From positions 496,001-560,000 of the forward strand of contig OZ220687.1 in NCBI GenBank assembly GCA_965116465.1: DNA of 64,000 bases. Reading direction: 5' to 3'. Shown one piece after another: positions 59,421 to 64,000 of this stretch. Both the position numbers and the translations under genes were made by a program. This DNA is from VXNF01 sp965116465. Lineage in GTDB: Bacteria > Actinomycetota > Acidimicrobiia > Acidimicrobiales > CATQHL01. Below the pieces are notes generated by a model. The model ran no database searches and was not told the DNA's origin. It saw only the letters and a list, made by a program, of their open reading frames with translations. Every line of letters begins with the position of its first letter. Position 1 is the stretch's first letter.

Positions 59421-61768
59421 GCGGGCGCCTCGATGCGAGATCGCAAGTGGTGCTTCTCGATGAGCGAGCGCTCACCGGCTTCGATCCACTGGCGGAGCAT
59501 CCAGGGGCGCATGGGGTAGCAGCGGGGCCGCACACCGGTGGCGTCGGCCACGGCGTTGGCGATCGCCGCGGGCGGAAGGATGATGCCGCCCTCACCGATC
59601 CCCTTGGCTCCGAACGGTCCGAGAGCATCCTCGGTCTCCACGAGCGTCACGTCGATCGGTGGAACGTCCACGGCGGTCGGCATGCCGTAGTCGTGGAGGT
59701 TGGGGGCGGGGAACCTGCCGTTGGTCACGGGCAGTTCCTCGCTGAGGGCGAGGCCGACCCCCATGGCGGCGCCCCCTTCGATCTGACCCTCGCAGCTCAT
59801 CGGGTTGATGGCGCGTCCCACATCGTGTGCGGCCCACAGCGCCACCAGGCGCACCATTCCCGTCTCCGGGTCGACCTCAACCTCGGCGACGTGAGCCCCG
59901 AAGCCGTAGGTGGCGGAGATGTTGCCGATGTAGTTCTCGTCCTGGCGCTGGGTGGGTGGGTCGTAGAAGGCGCTGGTCATGATTATGGAGCTGCCCTCGC
60001 GCAGCAGTCGCCGCCGGACCGCCTTGTCGTAGCGGAGCGTCAGGTCGGGGTCGTCGTGCGCCGAGATGACCCCGTCGCGCATCTGCAGCGAGGCTGCCGG
60101 GCACCCCAGCAGATCCGCGGCGCCGGCGAGCAGTTCCTCGCGGGCCTTGGCGGCGGCCATGCGGGCCGCGTTGCCGGCGACGAACGTGGTGCGGCTTGCG
60201 TGGACGCCCACGTCCCACGGCTTCACGTTCGTGTCGTTGTGGCTGACGCTCACAGCCTCCAGCGGGACGCCCAAGGTCTCGGCCACGATCATGGCGAGCG
60301 CGGTCTCCGAACCCTGGCCCAGTTCTGAGGATCCCGAGATGAGTGCCACCCGCCCCGAGTCGTCGATCTTGATCATGGCGCCGCAGCCGTCGGAGCCGTA
60401 GATCCGGGCACCCCCGCCCACGTGGACATAGGCGGCGGCGCCGAGCCCGCGGCATTCGCTTCGCATGGCGCCGCGACGCTCGTCCCAGCCGGACTTGTCG
60501 CGCACCGCCTCGAGGCACTCGCTGAGTCCGCACGAGGTGATCCTCAAACCCTGGGGAGTGACGTCGCCGGCCCGGTTGGCGTTCTTGAGCCGGAACTCCA
60601 TCGGGTCGATGCCGAGTGCGTCAGCGAGCTCCTCCATCTGCTGCTCGACGGCGAAGGTGGCCTGGGGATTCCCGAAGCCCCGGACCGACCCGCCGTAGTT
60701 CTTGTTGGTGTAGACCACCTTGGCCTTCAGCCGCGAGGACTCGACTCGGTACATCGAAGTCACGGTGTTCATCGCCACCAGCAGGGCGTGGGAGCCCCAG
60801 GCGTTGTACGCCCCGTTGTCGGAGACGACCTCGGCGTGACGAAACAGCAGCGTGCCGTCGGCGGAGGCGCCGGTGCGGAGCTCGAAGTGGATCGGCTGGC
60901 GTGTCCGGGTGCCGATGAACTCCTCCTCCCGCGTCATGGCCAGCTTCACGGGGCGCTTGGCGGCACGGGCCAGCATCACGGTGATGAAGTCGTGGGTGTC
61001 GATGTCGATCTTGCCGCCGAAACTGCCGCCCACCGGGGGTTGCCGCACGTTGATGCGGCGCCAGTCCAGACCGAGGCAGTCGGCGAGCTCCTTGCGGTAC
61101 ATGAACACCATGTGCACCGGGCTGATCACCTCGAGGCTGCCCTCGGCGTCGAAGCCGGCGATCACCACGTGGGTCTCGATCGGAGCCGGTGCCGCCTGGG
61201 GGCTGGAGTAGCTGCCCCGCACGATGACCGCCGAGCGCTGCTCCGCCGCGGCCAGATCCCCCGTCTCGAAGTTCCACTCCATGGAGACGTTGCCGTCGAT
61301 GTCCAACTCGTCGTGGATCCTCGGCGCGCCGGGGTCCAGGGCCTCGAACGGGTCGTCCACCGCGGGAAGCAACTCGTACTCGATGTCGATGAGGTCGACC
61401 GCCCGCTGCGCCGTCGCCGTGTCCGCTGCCGCAACCGCCGCAACCTCGTCGCCGACGCAGCGCACCACGCGGCCCTTGAGCGGGATGTTGTCCCCTCCGT
61501 AGCCGAAGGGCCGCTGCTGGACGTTGCCGGCGTGGATGACGGCGTGGACTCCCGGCAGCGTCTCGGCCGCCGCGGTGTCGATCGCCACGATGCGGGCGTG
61601 CGCGTGCGGGCTGCGTTTGATCGCGCCAATCAGCAGACCGCTCATCCTCAGATCGTCTGCGTACACGGTGCGCCCGGTGACCTTGTCGGGAGCGTCGAGC
61701 TTGGGGATGCGCTTACCGACGACCGCATAGCCGGGGTCGGGGCGTGTCGGCTCGATCGTGGTGTGCAT
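59417..61768 (-). CDS. Molybdenum hydroxylase, molybdopterin-binding large subunit
   Basis: The product has 783 residues from ATG 61768, with GGGGAG six bases upstream; 24 codons of open frame before it are excluded. It has VGKRIPKLDAPDKVTGRTVY, the molybdopterin segments GGSFGGKID, GGSVRGFGNPQATFAVEQ and SSELGQGSETALAMIV, and the base Glu in GAKGIGEGGIILPP (near 727). The AYxCSFR loop of carbon monoxide dehydrogenase is absent. It should hydroxylate an electron-poor C-H bond, typically in an N-heterocycle or aldehyde. The substrate is unknown. It is the first gene of the minus-strand operon and divergent from the gene at 61851. Confidence 0.94.
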   Translation of the reverse strand: MHTTIEPTRPDPGYAVVGKRIPKLDAPDKVTGRTVYADDLRMSGLLIGAIKRSPHAHARIVAIDTAAAETLPGVHAVIHAGNVQQRPFGYGGDNIPLKGRVVRCVGDEVAAVAAADTATAQRAVDLIDIEYELLPAVDDPFEALDPGAPRIHDELDIDGNVSMEWNFETGDLAAAEQRSAVIVRGSYSSPQAAPAPIETHVVIAGFDAEGSLEVISPVHMVFMYRKELADCLGLDWRRINVRQPPVGGSFGGKIDIDTHDFITVMLARAAKRPVKLAMTREEEFIGTRTRQPIHFELRTGASADGTLLFRHAEVVSDNGAYNAWGSHALLVAMNTVTSMYRVESSRLKAKVVYTNKNYGGSVRGFGNPQATFAVEQQMEELADALGIDPMEFRLKNANRAGDVTPQGLRITSCGLSECLEAVRDKSGWDERRGAMRSECRGLGAAAYVHVGGGARIYGSDGCGAMIKIDDSGRVALISGSSELGQGSETALAMIVAETLGVPLEAVSVSHNDTNVKPWDVGVHASRTTFVAGNAARMAAAKAREELLAGAADLLGCPAASLQMRDGVISAHDDPDLTLRYDKAVRRRLLREGSSIIMTSAFYDPPTQRQDENYIGNISATYGFGAHVAEVEVDPETGMVRLVALWAAHDVGRAINPMSCEGQIEGGAAMGVGLALSEELPVTNGRFPAPNLHDYGMPTAVDVPPIDVTLVETEDALGPFGAKGIGEGGIILPPAAIANAVADATGVRPRCYPMRPWMLRQWIEAGERSLIEKHHLRSRIEAPA

Positions 61769-61828
61769 CGCGGGCTCCCCATGCTGCGCACCGCAGGGTG
61801 CGTCCGAGTCAGTTTGTTTCAGTATGTC

Positions 61829-61840
61829 TTGACATGTCAA
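61829..61840. promoter_or_regulatory. 12-base palindrome in the divergent promoter region
   Basis: TTGACATGTCAA is a perfect palindrome in the 82-base gap between the molybdenum hydroxylase operon and the acyl-CoA synthetase gene. Its right half, TGTCAA, is also in the element over the promoter at 54447-54475. Each half also resembles a -35 hexamer, so it could be promoter sequence only. Confidence 0.45.
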
Positions 61841-61850
61841 CCTTAGAACG

Positions 61851-63908
61851 ATGGTGGCCGACGTCCCTGACCTGCGCGCGATCTTCAGCCCGCGATCGGT
61901 CGCGGTCTACGGCGCGTCCACGCGTGACCCCTCCAAGCTGGGCAACCGGCTGCTCCGCAATGTCGTCGCTTCAGCGGCTGACGATGTGGTCGCAGTCGGC
62001 CCGACGCCGGGCACCGCCGAGGGATTGCTGACCCAGCCGTCATTGGCCAGCGCTGTCGATCTGGCGCTGATCTCGGTACCGGCCGCCTCCGTGGAGGCCG
62101 CGATGGCCGACGCGGCTGCAGGAGGTGCCCGGTCCGCGGTTGTGCTGACGTCCGGGTTCGGCGAGACGGGCCCGGTGGGAAAGGCAGCGCAGGAGCGGAT
62201 CCGCGCGATCGCCGCCGGGGCGGGCATGCGATTCCTCGGCCCCAACTGCATGGGCGTGATCAGCCGTCAGAGCGGCGGCGGATGGCTGAACGGCTCTTAC
62301 TTCTGGGATGTCGATCTGACTCCGGGCGGCGTGACCATGCTCAGCCAGTCCGGGGCGTTCGGGGGAATGTTTCTGGCCGAGATGAGCCGGCGCGGACTGG
62401 GTGTCTGCCGATTCGCCAGCCTCGGGAACTGTGCCGACCTCGACGAGACGCAGATCCTGCGATGGCTCAACCAGGACCCCGCGACCGAGGTCGTCGGATT
62501 GTTCGCCGAGGCACTCACGGGCGGCCGGGACTTCGTGCGCGCGGTGCGTTCCCTGTCCGCCGACCGGCCGGTGGTCGTCCTGAAGGCGGGCACGACGAGT
62601 ACGGGCGCCCGCGCCGCCCTGAGCCACACCGGTTCCATCGCAGGCAGCCACGGCGCCGTGTCGGCGGCACTGAGACGCGCCGGCGCGATGGAGGCCGAGG
62701 GGGCCGACGAGTTCTTCGATCTGCTGTTGCTCGCCGCGTCGCCGGTCCCGCGGCCGGCGTCGGTGCGGATGGCGATCCTGACTGTCTCGGGCGGGCCGTC
62801 GGTTCTCGCCGCCGACGAGGCGGAGCGACTTGGCCTCGCTCTGCCAGAACTTGCCCCTTCGACTCTGCAGGCGATGCGGGCGGTGATTCCACCATTCGCG
62901 GCGACGCGCAACCCTGTTGATCTCACCCCGCAGTGCCCGGCATCCGCCTACGGGCCGGCGGTCGACGCCCTCTACGACGACCCGCGCGTCGACGGTGTCG
63001 TGGTGATCGACTGCGGCCTCGATGTCGAACCGTTCGGGGACGCCGTGGCCGCTGCCCAGCGGCGCACCTGCAAGCCGACAGTGGGTTTCGTCAGCGACGT
63101 CCCCACGGTCCGGCAGTCGCTGGAAGCAGCCGGCATACCACTGTTCCCGTCGCCCGAACGTGCCGTCCGGGCCTACAGGTCGCTCTGGCCCAGCGCGACA
63201 ACGGGGATCCCGCGCGACTCACACGTATCCGGCCCGGGCGTTGAAGAAGACACGGTCAGGCACAGTGATCCGCCGAGCCCCCCTGATCTGAGGGCCCTCT
63301 CGGAATGGGAATCCAAGCAAAGGTTGCGCGCGCTGCCCCTGGTGCCCGAGCGCCGCACGACATCGCTCAACGACGCGGCCATTGCGGTCGCCGAACTGCG
63401 GGCGCCGCTGGTCGCCAAGGCATCCGGCGTCGCCCACAAGTCCGACCGGGGTCTGGTGCGACTGAGGCTCACCCCCAGGGAGGTTCTGGAGGCGTGGCCG
63501 GAGCTGGCCGGCGCGGGTGACGGATCTGTGCTCGTCGCCGAGTACCTCGCGGGGGAACTCGAACTCGTTGTCGGCGGCACGCGGGATCCGCACCTGGGGC
63601 CCGCGGTCACTGTCGGGCTGGGAGGGGTGGCGGCGGAGGTCTTCGGCGACACCGTCACCGTCCTCGCCCCGCCGGAGCCCGGCGAGGTCCGCTCGGCGCT
63701 GAGCAGGCTGCGTGGAGCGGCTCTGCTACAGGGCTATCGAGGCGGCACTCCGGTGGATCTCACCGCTCTGACGACGATTGTGGAGGCAGTGTCGGCGCTA
63801 CTCACCGAGGACGGGGACGTCATGGAGATCGACTGCAACCCCGTGATCATCACCAACGGGAAGCCGACGGTCGTTGACGCGCTCGTCGTCGTCGGCAATA
63901 TGACCTGA
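61851..63908 (+). CDS. NDP-forming acyl-CoA synthetase (fused alpha/beta type)
   Basis: This 685-residue protein has a CoA-binding Rossmann domain (IFSPRSVAVYGASTRDPSKLG), then succinyl-CoA-ligase-like domains (RFLGPNCMGVI, MLSQSGAFGGMF, and the phosphohistidine motif LSHTGSIAGS near 265), and an ATP-grasp-like domain from about 470 on (PLVAKASGVAHKSDRGLV, GLGGVAAEVFGDTV, EIDCNPVIITN). This is the ADP-forming acetate-CoA ligase superfamily, which makes or uses acyl-CoA reversibly. The ATG at 61851 lacks a strong ribosome site. It is divergent from the molybdenum hydroxylase operon and may share its control through the palindrome between them. Confidence 0.9.
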   Translation: MVADVPDLRAIFSPRSVAVYGASTRDPSKLGNRLLRNVVASAADDVVAVGPTPGTAEGLLTQPSLASAVDLALISVPAASVEAAMADAAAGGARSAVVLTSGFGETGPVGKAAQERIRAIAAGAGMRFLGPNCMGVISRQSGGGWLNGSYFWDVDLTPGGVTMLSQSGAFGGMFLAEMSRRGLGVCRFASLGNCADLDETQILRWLNQDPATEVVGLFAEALTGGRDFVRAVRSLSADRPVVVLKAGTTSTGARAALSHTGSIAGSHGAVSAALRRAGAMEAEGADEFFDLLLLAASPVPRPASVRMAILTVSGGPSVLAADEAERLGLALPELAPSTLQAMRAVIPPFAATRNPVDLTPQCPASAYGPAVDALYDDPRVDGVVVIDCGLDVEPFGDAVAAAQRRTCKPTVGFVSDVPTVRQSLEAAGIPLFPSPERAVRAYRSLWPSATTGIPRDSHVSGPGVEEDTVRHSDPPSPPDLRALSEWESKQRLRALPLVPERRTTSLNDAAIAVAELRAPLVAKASGVAHKSDRGLVRLRLTPREVLEAWPELAGAGDGSVLVAEYLAGELELVVGGTRDPHLGPAVTVGLGGVAAEVFGDTVTVLAPPEPGEVRSALSRLRGAALLQGYRGGTPVDLTALTTIVEAVSALLTEDGDVMEIDCNPVIITNGKPTVVDALVVVGNMT

Positions 63909-63939
63909 CCAGGCTTCCGCGTGAATTGGCCCTCTGGAT

Positions 63940-64000
63940 CTACGCGTCCCAATCGACGTGGAGGCGGGTGGGGCCGCGGAAGGTGATGTTGGGGAAGTAG
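63940..64000 (-). CDS. 3' end of an unidentified gene, truncated by window edge
   Basis: On the minus strand a frame open from 63999 reads YFPNITFRGPTRLHVDWDA and stops at TAG (63940-63942). The FRGPTRLHVDW ending recalls the C-terminus of bacterial cytochromes P450, but 19 residues are too few to decide. It is convergent with the acyl-CoA synthetase gene. Confidence 0.35.
   Translation of the reverse strand, partial: YFPNITFRGPTRLHVDWDA

Noticed and set aside
57964..61768. Calling the molybdenum hydroxylase CoxLMS (CO dehydrogenase)
   Set aside because: The active-site loop AYxCSFR is absent from the large subunit.
1..64000. tRNA, rRNA, insertion sequences, integrases and prophage genes
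   Set aside because: None could be supported; no transposase or integrase motifs and no tRNA-like cloverleaf were seen.

Overview
This is a high-GC, gene-dense stretch of bacterial chromosome. The Lys/Asn-poor proteins, the lipoproteins with ACGGDD-type lipoboxes followed by long Pro/Glu/Ala linkers, the Liv-type transporters, PaaX and the kynurenine genes point to an actinobacterium, probably an uncultured Acidimicrobiia-like lineage. That placement is inferred; no rRNA or tRNA lies in the window to confirm it. Nearly all genes are catabolic or transport genes for aromatic, amino-acid-derived or amide compounds.

Layout. (1) 1-973: 3' part of a DUF1214 protein. (2) 1028-14716, minus strand: a 12-gene run. 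A CUT2-type uptake system (binding lipoprotein, fused permease-ATPase), a MarR regulator and an M20 hydrolase are followed by an aldehyde dehydrogenase, a divergent DapA-fold protein, 3-hydroxyanthranilate dioxygenase, kynureninase, kynurenine monooxygenase, tryptophan dioxygenase and a hydrolase lipoprotein. Its promoter overlaps a four-half-site operator. (3) 14902-17969: a hydrolase divergent from a cytoplasmic reductive-dehalogenase-like cobalamin/Fe-S protein with an internal duplication. (4) 17970-24354: an AT-rich gap, then two exported proteins, one with 35 Cys-paired RCC1-like repeats and one lipoprotein with duplicated C-terminal domains. (5) 24449-31393: a Liv-type ABC cluster with a hydrolase, and a frameshifted AraC regulator. 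(6) 31448-41098: an HPPD-like VOC protein with an Lrp regulator, then a phenylacetate (paa) cluster in the order paaZ-A-D-B-C-ech-K-X, with a divergent paaH-like gene.

(7) 41122-61768, minus strand: a 20-kb unidirectional block. It holds a molybdenum hydroxylase (three subunits), an acyl-CoA ligase, an ArsR regulator, a cytosolic SRPBCC/periplasmic-binding-fold fusion, an exported paralogue of that binding domain, a Rieske oxygenase, a class III extradiol dioxygenase, three alpha/beta-hydrolase-fold proteins, an M20-fold protein, a Urt/Liv-type transporter with a fused permease-ATPase, an amidase and an enoyl-CoA hydratase. It reads as uptake and breakdown of an unknown amide-bearing aromatic or heterocycle. 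The cytosolic sensor fusion beside ArsR is the strongest candidate for an undescribed regulatory system. Two enzyme-fold proteins in this block (46620-47498 and 49362-50624) have lost their usual catalytic residues. (8) 61851-63908: an NDP-forming acyl-CoA synthetase, then the last codons of a minus-strand gene.

Many gene pairs overlap by 4 bases (ATGA or GTGA), which implies translational coupling. Function calls rest on motifs read by eye; no database search was possible.
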